From an uncultured candidate division Zixibacteria bacterium (GTDB taxonomy: Bacteria; Zixibacteria; MSB-5A5; GN15; PGXB01): DNA of 64,000 nt. The stretch spans positions 107,683-171,682 of the forward strand of contig CALAMC010000047.1 of assembly GCA_937925655.1 (NCBI GenBank). The letters are read 5' to 3'. Below the pieces are notes generated by a model that saw only the letters and a program-made list of their open reading frames with translations, made no database searches and was not told the origin of the DNA. Below are positions 1-8,335 of this stretch, piece after piece. The translations under genes were made by a program, and so were the position numbers. Position 1 is the first letter of the stretch, and each line of letters starts with the position of its first letter.

Positions 1-1
1 C

Positions 2-3000
2 CACGCTCTATCGATTTTCGGAGACCATTCCGACGTCATGGCGGCCCGCTCCACCGGGTTCGGCCTGTTGGCTTCTGGTTCCATCCAGGAAGTTATGGAC
101 CTGGCCCTGATTGCGTCGGCCAGCGCCCTGGAAAGCCGCGTTCCCTTCGTGCACTTCTTCGACGGCTTCCGCACATCGCACGAGGAACAAAAAATCGAGG
201 AGGTCACCTTCGACGACATGCGGCAGATGATGGACGACCAATTGATTTTCGAACACCGCCGCCGCTCCTTGAGCCCGGACCATCCGACCCTCAAAGGGTC
301 TTCGCAAAATCCCGACGTTTTCTTCCAGGCCCGCGAGACGGTCAACAAGTACTATTTCAAAGCCCCCGAAATCGTCCAGAAGGTTATGGATAAATTCGCC
401 AAAGTCGTCGGACGTCATTATCACCTCTTTGATTACATCGGCCACCCCAAAGCCGAACGTATCGTTATCATGATGGGTTCCGGCGCAGAAACCATGCATG
501 AAACGGTCGAATACCTCATGGAAAAAGGCGAAAAAGTCGGATTGATTAAAGTGCGCTTGTATCGCCCGTTTTCCGTCAAAGCCCTCCTCGAGACCATCCC
601 GTCATCGGTTAAAAAGATTTCCGTTCTGGACCGTACCAAGGAACCGGGCTCGGTAGGCGAACCGCTGTACACCGACGTGCAAACCGCCGTCCGCGAAGGC
701 ATGACCGAAGGTATCGCTCCATTTGCCGATTACCCCGTCATCGTGGGCGGTCGCTATGGTCTTAGCTCCAAGGAATTCAACCCTGCTATGGCAAAGGCTG
801 TGCTGGACGATCTCAAACAGGATAAGCCTAAAAATCATTTCACGGTCGGCATCGTCGACGACGTCACCGATACCAGCCTTGATGTTGACTATAATTTCGA
901 CATTGAGGGGCCGGATACATTCCGAGGTCTTTTTTACGGCCTCGGCGCCGACGGCACCGTGGGTGCCAACAAAAACTCGATCAAAATCATCGGCGAAAAC
1001 ACCGATAATTACGCCCAGGGGTATTTCGTGTATGATTCCAAGAAAGCCGGGGCCATTACGGTTTCGCACCTGCGTTTCGGTAAACGCGAAATACGCCGTC
1101 CTTACTTGATTCGCAAAGCCAAGTTCGTCGCCTGCCACAACTTTTCATTTTTGGAAAAGTACGACATGCTTTCCAATATCATCGAGGGCGGCACCTTCCT
1201 GTTGAACAGCCCCTACGGCCCCGATGAAGTCTGGGACAAAATGCCGGTTGAAGTACAGCGTCAGATCATTGACAAGAAATTGAAATTCTACGTCATCGAC
1301 GGCATCTCCTTGGCCAAAGAGCTGGGACTGGGCGCTCGAATCAACATGATCATGCAAACCGCTTTCTTCGTCATCAGCGACATTCTCCCCCGCGAGGAGG
1401 CCATCAAAGCCATCAAGGATGCCATTGTCAAAACCTATGGCAAAAAGGGCGAAAAAGTCGTCAAAATGAACCATGAGGCGGTCGACGTCTCGGTCAAAAA
1501 TATCTTCCAGGTGAATTATCCGAGCAAAGCCACCAGCAAAATCACTATGCCGCCGGTGGTTCCGGATCACGCTCCCGAATTCGTCAAGACCGTTACGGCC
1601 ACGATTATCAAGGGCAAGGGCGATGATCTGCCGGTGTCGGCCATGCCCGACGATGGCACATTTCCCACCGGCACGACCCAGTATGAAAAACGCAATATCG
1701 CGGTCGATATCCCGGTCTGGGACGAAGAATTGTGCATCCAGTGCGGGATCTGTTCGATTGTCTGTCCCCACGCCGCCATACGCATGAAAATATATGACCC
1801 CAAACATCTTAAAGGCGCGCCCAAGACATTCAAAGCGGCCGACGCCATGACTAAAGCTTTTGCCGGCTTGAAATTCACCCTGCAGACTGCCCCCGAAGAC
1901 TGCACCGGATGTGAATTGTGCGTGCACGCCTGCCCGGTCGAGGGCAAAGACGAGCAGGGCAATAAAACCGGTATCAAGGCCATTTACATGCGGCCCCAAA
2001 TTCCTCTACGCAAGCAGGAAGCCGAGAACTTTGAATACTTCTTGAATATTCCGGAAACCGACCCGTCTCTGTTCAACGTCGAAACCACCAAGGGCAGCCA
2101 GCTGGTCAAACCGTTATTCGAATTTTCCGGAGCCTGCGCCGGATGCGGCGAAACCCCATATGTCAAACTGCTGACACAACTCTTCGGTGACCGGGCCCTT
2201 ATCGGCAACGCCACCGGTTGTTCATCGATTTATGGCGGCAATCTTCCGACTACGCCATACTGCAAACGGGCCGACGGCCTCGGACCGGCCTGGTCGAATT
2301 CGCTGTTCGAAGACAATTCCGAATTCGCTATGGGCATGCGACTGACCGTGGATAAACTCACCGAATATGCCTTCGAACTGGTGCAGAAACTCGCTCCGGA
2401 AATGTACGATGCCCTGCGCAACACCGACCAACACAGTCAATCCGGCATCGAACAACAAAGAAAACTCGTGGCGGTTCTCAAGCAAAAACTGGCCGGTCAC
2501 AAAGAGCCCGATGCGTTGCGGCTTCTGGAAATCGCCGATTATCTCGTCAAAAAATCCGTCTGGGCTCTCGGCGGCGACGGCTGGGCCTATGACATTGGCT
2601 TCGGCGGATTGGACCATGTTCTGGCTTCGGGCAAGAACGTCAATATCCTGGTACTGGACACCGAAGTCTATTCCAATACCGGCGGTCAGATGTCGAAATC
2701 TTCGCCCAAGGGCGCCGTGGCCAAATTCGCGGCGGCCGGGAAACCGACACCGAAAAAAGACCTCGGTATGTTGTTGATGTCCTACGGCAATATCTATATC
2801 GCCCAAGTGGCTTTGGGCGCCAGCCATAACCAGACGGTTAAAGCCTTCGTCGAGGCCGAAAAATACGACGGGCCCTCGATAATAATCGCGTACTGCCATT
2901 GCATTGCTCATGGTATCAATATGGTCGAAGGACTCGACGAACAAAAACGCGCCGTGGATTCCGGACATTGGCTGCTTTATCGCTATAATCCCGACTTAAT

Positions 3001-3214
3001 CGTCCAGGGCAAAAACCCTCTGCAACTCGACAGCAAAGAGCCCAGCATCAAATACGCCGATTATGCCTATAAAGAAACGCGTTTCCGGGCTCTTAAAGCC
3101 AATATGCCTGAACGCGCGGCCATGCTTCTGGAGCAGTCACAGGCCGAAGCTACCCGCCGCTATAGTATTTATAAGCAAATGGCGGCGATGGATTACAGTG
3201 CTTTTAAAGCCTGA
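2..3214 (+). CDS. nifJ: Pyruvate:ferredoxin (flavodoxin) oxidoreductase, 5'-truncated by the window edge
   Basis: Oxidative decarboxylation of pyruvate to acetyl-CoA with reduction of ferredoxin or flavodoxin, in the cytoplasm. The frame is open from base 2 (HALSIFGDHSDVMAAR), which is internal PFOR sequence. About 1070 residues are present and roughly 100-120 N-terminal residues lie outside. Visible in order: the domain I/II region, two ferredoxin-type 4Fe-4S motifs (CIQCGICSIVCP near base 1735, CTGCELCVHACP near 1900), the proximal cluster motif CAGCGETPY (about 2135), and the thiamine diphosphate region GGDGWAYDIGFGG followed by NTGGQ (about 2570-2690). All cluster cysteines are intact. 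The gene ends just before a strong hairpin terminator, so it closes its transcription unit. The start codon cannot be assigned from this window. Confidence 0.97.
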   Translation, partial: HALSIFGDHSDVMAARSTGFGLLASGSIQEVMDLALIASASALESRVPFVHFFDGFRTSHEEQKIEEVTFDDMRQMMDDQLIFEHRRRSLSPDHPTLKGSSQNPDVFFQARETVNKYYFKAPEIVQKVMDKFAKVVGRHYHLFDYIGHPKAERIVIMMGSGAETMHETVEYLMEKGEKVGLIKVRLYRPFSVKALLETIPSSVKKISVLDRTKEPGSVGEPLYTDVQTAVREGMTEGIAPFADYPVIVGGRYGLSSKEFNPAMAKAVLDDLKQDKPKNHFTVGIVDDVTDTSLDVDYNFDIEGPDTFRGLFYGLGADGTVGANKNSIKIIGENTDNYAQGYFVYDSKKAGAITVSHLRFGKREIRRPYLIRKAKFVACHNFSFLEKYDMLSNIIEGGTFLLNSPYGPDEVWDKMPVEVQRQIIDKKLKFYVIDGISLAKELGLGARINMIMQTAFFVISDILPREEAIKAIKDAIVKTYGKKGEKVVKMNHEAVDVSVKNIFQVNYPSKATSKITMPPVVPDHAPEFVKTVTATIIKGKGDDLPVSAMPDDGTFPTGTTQYEKRNIAVDIPVWDEELCIQCGICSIVCPHAAIRMKIYDPKHLKGAPKTFKAADAMTKAFAGLKFTLQTAPEDCTGCELCVHACPVEGKDEQGNKTGIKAIYMRPQIPLRKQEAENFEYFLNIPETDPSLFNVETTKGSQLVKPLFEFSGACAGCGETPYVKLLTQLFGDRALIGNATGCSSIYGGNLPTTPYCKRADGLGPAWSNSLFEDNSEFAMGMRLTVDKLTEYAFELVQKLAPEMYDALRNTDQHSQSGIEQQRKLVAVLKQKLAGHKEPDALRLLEIADYLVKKSVWALGGDGWAYDIGFGGLDHVLASGKNVNILVLDTEVYSNTGGQMSKSSPKGAVAKFAAAGKPTPKKDLGMLLMSYGNIYIAQVALGASHNQTVKAFVEAEKYDGPSIIIAYCHCIAHGINMVEGLDEQKRAVDSGHWLLYRYNPDLIVQGKNPLQLDSKEPSIKYADYAYKETRFRALKANMPERAAMLLEQSQAEATRRYSIYKQMAAMDYSAFKA

Positions 3215-3241
3215 TCTTCTGCATTTTTTTAACTTTATAAA

Positions 3242-3270
3242 GGGTAGGCCCTCAAGGCCTGCCTTTTTTT
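3242..3270 (+). terminator. Rho-independent terminator of nifJ
   Basis: Nine-pair stem (3242-3250 with 3256-3264, two G-T wobbles), 5-nt loop CTCAA, then a run of seven T. It lies 27 bases after the nifJ stop. Confidence 0.85.
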
Positions 3271-3394
3271 ATGTAACTCAATAATTAGTCATAGGTTACG
3301 TTTCCAGATAATTGGCCGATTATATTAAGAAACTGCCTCCTTTAGCCGATAAATAGAAGAAAAAATAATATCTATGAGTTATCAAGGAGGACTT

Positions 3395-4228
3395 ATGTTC
3401 AAGAAAACCACCATGCTGGTGTCCCTGATTTTTGCCTTCGGACTGGTCGCCACATGCTTTGCGCAGACCGAAGACGAAATCGTCGCCAAATACTTGCAGA
3501 AGGTCGAAAAAAAGCAAAGGCAAGGTAAAGTCGGCTTCATTTCTGGACATTTCTCCTATGGAAAATTGTCCGATGATATCGGCTATAACCAGTTTACATT
3601 CTCTTCAAGTTCAGATCTGGCCTCTCTCGACGGTGGCTTCATGCCGCGCGGCGGAATATTCCGCTCCGATGAAATCGGTCTGCAACTGGGGATGATGGTT
3701 TCCTCAAAAATGGCCTTCAAGCTCGGCTTTGATTATTGGGTGCCGATGAAAACCCCGGCCGACGTGGATTTGAATCTGACGGTGGGCGTCCTCGAATACA
3801 ATGACAATTATCGCGCCGAATCCAAAGTGGATGTTTACGGCTTTAACGCCGGCATCGATTACTATCTGCTTAACGGCCCCGATAGCAAAGGCGCGATCAA
3901 TAATCTGGCCGTCAAATTTGGCGTCGGAGCCGGTATATATATGACCAGCTGGAATATGTGGCAGGGTGACAACTCCGACTCCGAACCGATTAAATCCAAC
4001 GCCCCCGGCTTCTGGCTGGCTGGCGGACTGGAATATCCGGCCCCGATTCTGGGTCTGGTCATGGCCGGTGATATCAGATACTTTTATCTGAACTTCAAAG
4101 AGCTAACCTCGTACAATAGTCAAAGCGGTGACCTGGAACTGACCTATACCGCCGATGGACAGGAACTGGGACTCGATTTTTCCGGTTTCCGCGGGACAGT
4201 TGAATTAAAACGCTATTTTTCGTGGTAA
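3395..4228 (+). CDS. Secreted or outer-membrane beta-barrel-like protein, function unknown
   Basis: 277 residues starting at the ATG at 3395, which sits 4 nt after a perfect AAGGAGG. An in-frame ATG at 3374 lies upstream of that site and is not used here. The N-terminus MFKKTTMLVSLIFAFGLVATCFA is a typical signal peptide, with cleavage likely after CFA. The mature part begins with a short Lys/Gln-rich helix (about 25-50). It continues as alternating hydrophobic/polar strands rich in Gly, Tyr and Phe and ends in an aromatic residue (RYFSW), as outer-membrane barrels do. No catalytic motif is visible. I do not recognise a named family, and the barrel assignment is inference from composition. 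It is isolated between a terminator and the promoter of the next gene. Confidence 0.8.
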   Translation: MFKKTTMLVSLIFAFGLVATCFAQTEDEIVAKYLQKVEKKQRQGKVGFISGHFSYGKLSDDIGYNQFTFSSSSDLASLDGGFMPRGGIFRSDEIGLQLGMMVSSKMAFKLGFDYWVPMKTPADVDLNLTVGVLEYNDNYRAESKVDVYGFNAGIDYYLLNGPDSKGAINNLAVKFGVGAGIYMTSWNMWQGDNSDSEPIKSNAPGFWLAGGLEYPAPILGLVMAGDIRYFYLNFKELTSYNSQSGDLELTYTADGQELGLDFSGFRGTVELKRYFSW

Positions 4229-4235
4229 TTTGGCA

Positions 4236-4263
4236 TTGACAGGAGCAGGACAGGTCATATTTT
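4236..4263 (+). promoter_or_regulatory. Sigma-70-like promoter for the propeller protein gene
   Basis: TTGACA at 4236-4241, 16-nt spacer, TATTTT at 4258-4263. It lies 7 bases after the previous stop and about 45 bases before the TTG start at 4310. Confidence 0.6.
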
Positions 4264-4309
4264 GGCATAAGATTGAAAATTCATAATTGCTAACTGATAG
4301 GATACGGGC

Positions 4310-5311
4310 TTGAAAAAATTACTCCAACTATCGCTATTTGTGACCTTCCTGCTCTCAATACCGGCGACGGCCATTTATGGGCAGGCGGCAAAATTGCCGG
4401 CCGATAAGGCAGGCAAAATCGGTGTCCCCGGAGGGCAGATCGCCTTTATTAAAAACGATGACCTCTGGATGATGAATTGGGACGGCAGCAACCAGAAGAA
4501 GGTCGTCACCGCCGGAAACGTCGATGGCAAAATATCCTGGTCGCCCGACGGCAAAAGAATCGCTTTCGTCCGCAAAGGCTCCGTCGATCTCAAAGGCCCC
4601 GATTACCTCGGTGGTATGCACAAAATCTATGATATTTTCATCGGTTATGTCGATTCCGCCGGAATCAATACCAACTGGTGGCGGCGAATCACGACCGAGT
4701 TAGGCGGCACCTATCCGGAATGGCGACCCGACGGGCGCATCGTTTTCACCAACGATGTCAATGCTAATAAGGTCAATGCCGAACTTCCCAATTATCAGAC
4801 TTGTTTTATGGATGATGAAGGCGGCTCATACCAGATTCTCAAGCAGGACTGGCAGAATTCCGAATACATGGAAATTATGCCGACCCTTAGTCCGGACAGC
4901 CTCTTCGCCTGTGTGGTGTTCAAAGGGGTCAATCAAGTCGGAATGGCGGTTTGCCCGCTTAGCATAAAAGGCTTCACCGAAGAAACTCTTAAAAATAAGT
5001 GTAAAATAATCGGCGGCGCAACGGCTCCCGCCTGGTCCCCGGACGGCAAATGGATCGCTTATATAATTAAAGAAATGAGCAAACAGGCGATTTATATAAC
5101 CAACCGGGACTTGTCGGAAAACTATATGGTTTATAAACCCGCTCTGGGACAAGTCCTGCAGACTTATCCCCTGTCGTGGTCCCCTGATTCTAAATGGCTG
5201 ACTTTCGCCACCGGCGACGGTGCCGTCTGGATCATAGATATTACCGGAAACGGATTAAAACAAATCGTCGGACCGGGTTTAAATAGCGCCCCGGCCTGGT
5301 CGAAAAAATGA
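4310..5311 (+). CDS. Periplasmic TolB-like WD40/PD40 beta-propeller protein
   Basis: 333 residues. Signal peptide MKKLLQLSLFVTFLLSIPATAIYGQ, then at least five PD40-type repeats with the W-S-P-D-G/S-K signature: SWSPDGKRIAF, EWRPDGRIVF, LSPDSLFACVV, AWSPDGKWIAY, SWSPDSKWLTF, and a closing APAWSKK. This pattern is shared by TolB and the propeller domains of S9 peptidases. No peptidase domain follows, so this is a free propeller, probably a periplasmic binding or scaffold protein. The start is TTG at 4310, giving a clean signal peptide; no ATG serves better. The Shine-Dalgarno is weak. It has its own promoter upstream and a terminator just after the stop. It is not next to pal or tolQRA genes, so a role in the Tol system is not shown. 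Confidence 0.85.
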   Translation: MKKLLQLSLFVTFLLSIPATAIYGQAAKLPADKAGKIGVPGGQIAFIKNDDLWMMNWDGSNQKKVVTAGNVDGKISWSPDGKRIAFVRKGSVDLKGPDYLGGMHKIYDIFIGYVDSAGINTNWWRRITTELGGTYPEWRPDGRIVFTNDVNANKVNAELPNYQTCFMDDEGGSYQILKQDWQNSEYMEIMPTLSPDSLFACVVFKGVNQVGMAVCPLSIKGFTEETLKNKCKIIGGATAPAWSPDGKWIAYIIKEMSKQAIYITNRDLSENYMVYKPALGQVLQTYPLSWSPDSKWLTFATGDGAVWIIDITGNGLKQIVGPGLNSAPAWSKK

Positions 5312-5319
5312 AGACAAAA

Positions 5320-5346
5320 AGCCCCGAACCAATCGGGGCTTTTTTT
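5320..5346. terminator. Bidirectional terminator between the propeller gene and pepA
   Basis: Perfect 8-bp stem (5320-5327 with 5333-5340), loop ACCAA, T-run to the right and A-run to the left. It can therefore stop both the plus-strand gene and the convergent pepA. Confidence 0.85.
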
Positions 5347-5355
5347 ATTTCAAAA

Positions 5356-6864
5356 TCAAATCTTTTTCCAATTCGACAACACTTCCACCAATAATCGCAT
5401 GCCGAACCCGGTATAACTTTTGCCCGGAATATACGGCCGCGCGAATTTACCCAGTTCCAGCGACGGCATATAATCGACCGACGCTATATCCAGATGCGCC
5501 CAGGGCCAGTCACCGATAAATTCCTGCAAAAAGGCCGCCGCCGTTATCGAAGTCCCATGCTTACCGCCAGAATTCTTCAAATCGGCGATGTCCGATTTCA
5601 TCCAGTTGCCATACTCTTCCCACAACGGCAATTCCCAGGTTCTCTCGGCGGTAGCATCCGATGCCGCCTTAATCTGCGCCTTAAGCTTGTCATTATTGCC
5701 CATCAGAAGTGCGCCGCCATAACCAATAACATAGGTGGCGCCGCCCGTGAGGGTACATATGTTGATTACCGCCTGCGGTTTGAATTCATTGGCATAATCG
5801 AGCCCGTCGGCCAGAATCAGGCGGCCCTCGGCGTCAGTATTGATAATCTCGATCGTCTTGCCTTTGCGCGATTTGACTATGTCTCCCGGCCGGGTGGCCG
5901 TGCCCGAAGGAAGATTTTCGGCCAGGGGAATCAAACCCACCATGTTCTGCTTGATACCGAGCCGCGCCGCCGCCAGAACGGCTCCCGCCACCGCCGCGCC
6001 GCCGGACATATCCGATTTCATCTGGTGCATATCCAGCGCCGGCTTGAGCGATATCCCGCCCGAATCAAAAGTGATGCCCTTGCCCAGCAAAACGATCGGC
6101 CGATTGCTCTTGGCGGCTCCGCCGTACTCCAGAATCAGAAAACGCGGTGGTTCGGCCGAACCGCGAGCCACGGAATAAAAGGCTTCCATTTTCTCTTTTA
6201 TGATCTGCTTTTCATCCAGTGCCCGGCAAACGACCTTATACTTCCTGGCCTCTTTTTGAACAACCTCGACAAACTTGCGAGGAGTCAGATCGTTGGCCGG
6301 GGTCGAAGCCAGACGACGAGTGAATATCGCCTGTTCGGAGATAATTTTCGCCTGCTCGACCAGAAGTGACGCTTTCCCGGCCATCGTCTCGTCGGCGCAG
6401 AAAAATATTATCTCGTCAGGGAAAGAATAATCAATGTCGCCGGTCTTATAGTCGTTGATGACAAATCCGCCCAGCATGATGCCTTCGACAATGGCTCCTG
6501 CGAAATCTGCCTGCTTGGAATTTTCCAGACAGATGGCCAGATTTTTGGATTTCCTGGCCCCCGTAAGTTTAGCGACCGATCCGGCCGCCTGGCGATAGCT
6601 GTCGTGGAAAACACTTTTCGTCTCCCCCAGTCCGGCCAGAATTAATCTCCTGACAATCCCGCCTGCCGGTCCGTAAATCACCGCTGTTTCATTTAGTTTC
6701 CCCCCGAACTCGCCCGAGTCATACAAACCTTTTATACACCCTCCGAGCTTTTTGTCCCAGCGTTTGACGGTGGCATTGTGGTTATAATTACCTTGAGTAC
6801 AAAAAAGAACCAGGCTGTCCGCCCGGCAGTCATCGATCGCTCCAATTATGGTTGTACAGCGCAT
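5356..6864 (-). CDS. pepA: Leucyl aminopeptidase, M17 family
   Basis: Cytosolic two-metal aminopeptidase that releases N-terminal residues from peptides. The C-terminal catalytic domain has the M17 signature NTDAEGRL, the metal/Lys segment GKGITFDSGG, and the metal-binding MKSDMSGGAAV between them. The N-terminal macro-like domain is present, and 502 residues is normal for the family. I chose the ATG at 6864 because GGGAG stands 5 nt upstream; an ATG at 6888 in the same frame would add 8 residues but has no ribosome-binding site. A possible promoter lies at 6910-6938. It is transcribed alone, convergent with the propeller gene across a shared terminator. Confidence 0.96.
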   Translation of the reverse strand: MRCTTIIGAIDDCRADSLVLFCTQGNYNHNATVKRWDKKLGGCIKGLYDSGEFGGKLNETAVIYGPAGGIVRRLILAGLGETKSVFHDSYRQAAGSVAKLTGARKSKNLAICLENSKQADFAGAIVEGIMLGGFVINDYKTGDIDYSFPDEIIFFCADETMAGKASLLVEQAKIISEQAIFTRRLASTPANDLTPRKFVEVVQKEARKYKVVCRALDEKQIIKEKMEAFYSVARGSAEPPRFLILEYGGAAKSNRPIVLLGKGITFDSGGISLKPALDMHQMKSDMSGGAAVAGAVLAAARLGIKQNMVGLIPLAENLPSGTATRPGDIVKSRKGKTIEIINTDAEGRLILADGLDYANEFKPQAVINICTLTGGATYVIGYGGALLMGNNDKLKAQIKAASDATAERTWELPLWEEYGNWMKSDIADLKNSGGKHGTSITAAAFLQEFIGDWPWAHLDIASVDYMPSLELGKFARPYIPGKSYTGFGMRLLVEVLSNWKKI

Positions 6865-6909
6865 ATTCGCTCCCGACATATAAATCATTTCTAACTAAAT
6901 TGACTTATA

Positions 6910-6938
6910 ATAATAGGTATGCCGATGTTTCAAGACAA
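6910..6938 (-). promoter_or_regulatory. Possible promoter of pepA
   Basis: On the minus strand TTGTCT (6933-6938), 17-nt spacer, TATTAT (6910-6915). The -10 is good and the -35 only fair. Confidence 0.4.
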
Positions 6939-6984
6939 GTCAATTCGGAAAAGCTGTAAGAAGATAAGTAAATCGAGACCGCCG

Positions 6985-8286
6985 TCAGGAACGGTTTAAG
7001 GCGGCGATTCGTTCTTTGATTTTTTTGTCAATATTCAAAATTTTAGACTTTTCGAAAAATTCCATCTCGTCGAGCATATTCAGCTCGGTGATTTCTTGAA
7101 GAACGGCCACGACTTTCTTGACTGCCTGGTCGATGATATCCAGTTCGCGCGGGAGCAGACCTTTAAGCTCTTCCCCGCTTTTTTTGCCGGTCGCCATGCG
7201 AATTAACTGCGAATGGCCGGAAATCTCCATGGCCGCGTTGTTGATGTAATGAGACAAAGTCGATGTCGCGATGCGCTTGGCTTCCAGAATCCCCTTGGCC
7301 CGCTCTTCCTTCAAAATACGGTCGTTTAGCTCCTGCCGCTCCTGGAATAATGTCTGAAGAGACAGATAGGTATTGAATATCTCTTTATTGGCCCGCGTCA
7401 GAATGGTTTCATAATCTTCAACTTCAACGTCAATGGAACGGGCAAATGCCATTGCATCTCTTATCGTCGCCGCCGCAATTTCCGTCAATTGCTCCGTCGT
7501 CAGGCCCAGCCGCTTTGCAATTGACGTCAAAAGATTGATCTTCTCTTCCATGGCGACGTCGTCTTCAAGGAGGACATCCCGGTTCAGAACCACCGCCAGC
7601 CGAACAATATCCCCCAGTTTATTGTTATCATGCCGACTATCCTCATGATGATGCGAAATAGCCTCGACTATACGACTCGGCAGGCCCCATTTGGAGGCAA
7701 TCAACCCGCCCGCTTCCGGGTGAGAAATCCCGAAATGCTTTATTTCCTGTTCAATCAAATGTCCGGTCAGCCGAGCATCCTGCAATACCCGGTTATATTT
7801 TTCCGGATATTGATTGATAAAATATAGCAGGCCGATATCGAGTAAAAGGCCGGCGGCAAAAGCGTCATCTGTGGCATCGATCCGGCAGGCCACGGCCACT
7901 TTCCGGCAGGTCATGGCCACCGAAATAAAACTGCCATATAAAGAATTTATATCCAGATTGCACTTGTTGGGAAATCCCCGGCTACTGAATATGGCCGCCG
8001 AAAGCGTCAGGCATTTAACCGTAGTTATCCCCAGAATCATCACCGCCTGATTGATGGAATTAACCCGGTGACTAAGACCGTAAAAAGGCGAATTGGCTAT
8101 TTTTAGCAGACGACCGGTCAAGGCCGGGTCACGGCTGATTATATCCGCCAGACGCACAAAACTGATATCGTCTTTGCCGACCGATTCCAGGACCTGAATG
8201 ACTGATTCGGGAAGCGCCAGCAAATCACTGTTATCGGCGATCTCGGAACGCACGTCCGGAGCGGATTTAGGCAGCGTACTAATCAT
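6985..8286 (-). CDS. HDOD-domain signalling protein with C-terminal HisKA-like helical module
   Basis: 433 residues. Residues about 15-215 form an HDOD domain (LPESVIQVLESVGKDD..., DPALTGRLLKIANSPFYG, INQAVMILGI, then HHEDSRHDNNKLGD). HDOD is an HD-fold without full catalytic activity, common in regulators of motility, development and c-di-GMP signalling. After a coiled region (about 290-335) comes a segment TLSHYINNAAMEISGHSQL that resembles the H-box of histidine kinases. No ATP-binding domain follows. The same segment occurs in the neighbouring upstream protein, where the His is Asn. It is the third gene of miaB - GAF protein - HDOD, 49 bases after the previous stop. No Shine-Dalgarno is evident at the ATG. 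Output and partner are unknown. Confidence 0.85.
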   Translation of the reverse strand: MISTLPKSAPDVRSEIADNSDLLALPESVIQVLESVGKDDISFVRLADIISRDPALTGRLLKIANSPFYGLSHRVNSINQAVMILGITTVKCLTLSAAIFSSRGFPNKCNLDINSLYGSFISVAMTCRKVAVACRIDATDDAFAAGLLLDIGLLYFINQYPEKYNRVLQDARLTGHLIEQEIKHFGISHPEAGGLIASKWGLPSRIVEAISHHHEDSRHDNNKLGDIVRLAVVLNRDVLLEDDVAMEEKINLLTSIAKRLGLTTEQLTEIAAATIRDAMAFARSIDVEVEDYETILTRANKEIFNTYLSLQTLFQERQELNDRILKEERAKGILEAKRIATSTLSHYINNAAMEISGHSQLIRMATGKKSGEELKGLLPRELDIIDQAVKKVVAVLQEITELNMLDEMEFFEKSKILNIDKKIKERIAALNRS

Positions 8287-8335
8287 ATCAATAGAATTAT
8301 CGACCGAAAATGCCCCTAACTGAATGAAAAATAAC

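Noticed and set aside
1145..1999. Long minus-strand ORF inside nifJ
   Set aside because: Shadow frame of a well-supported PFOR gene with high coding bias in the sense frame.
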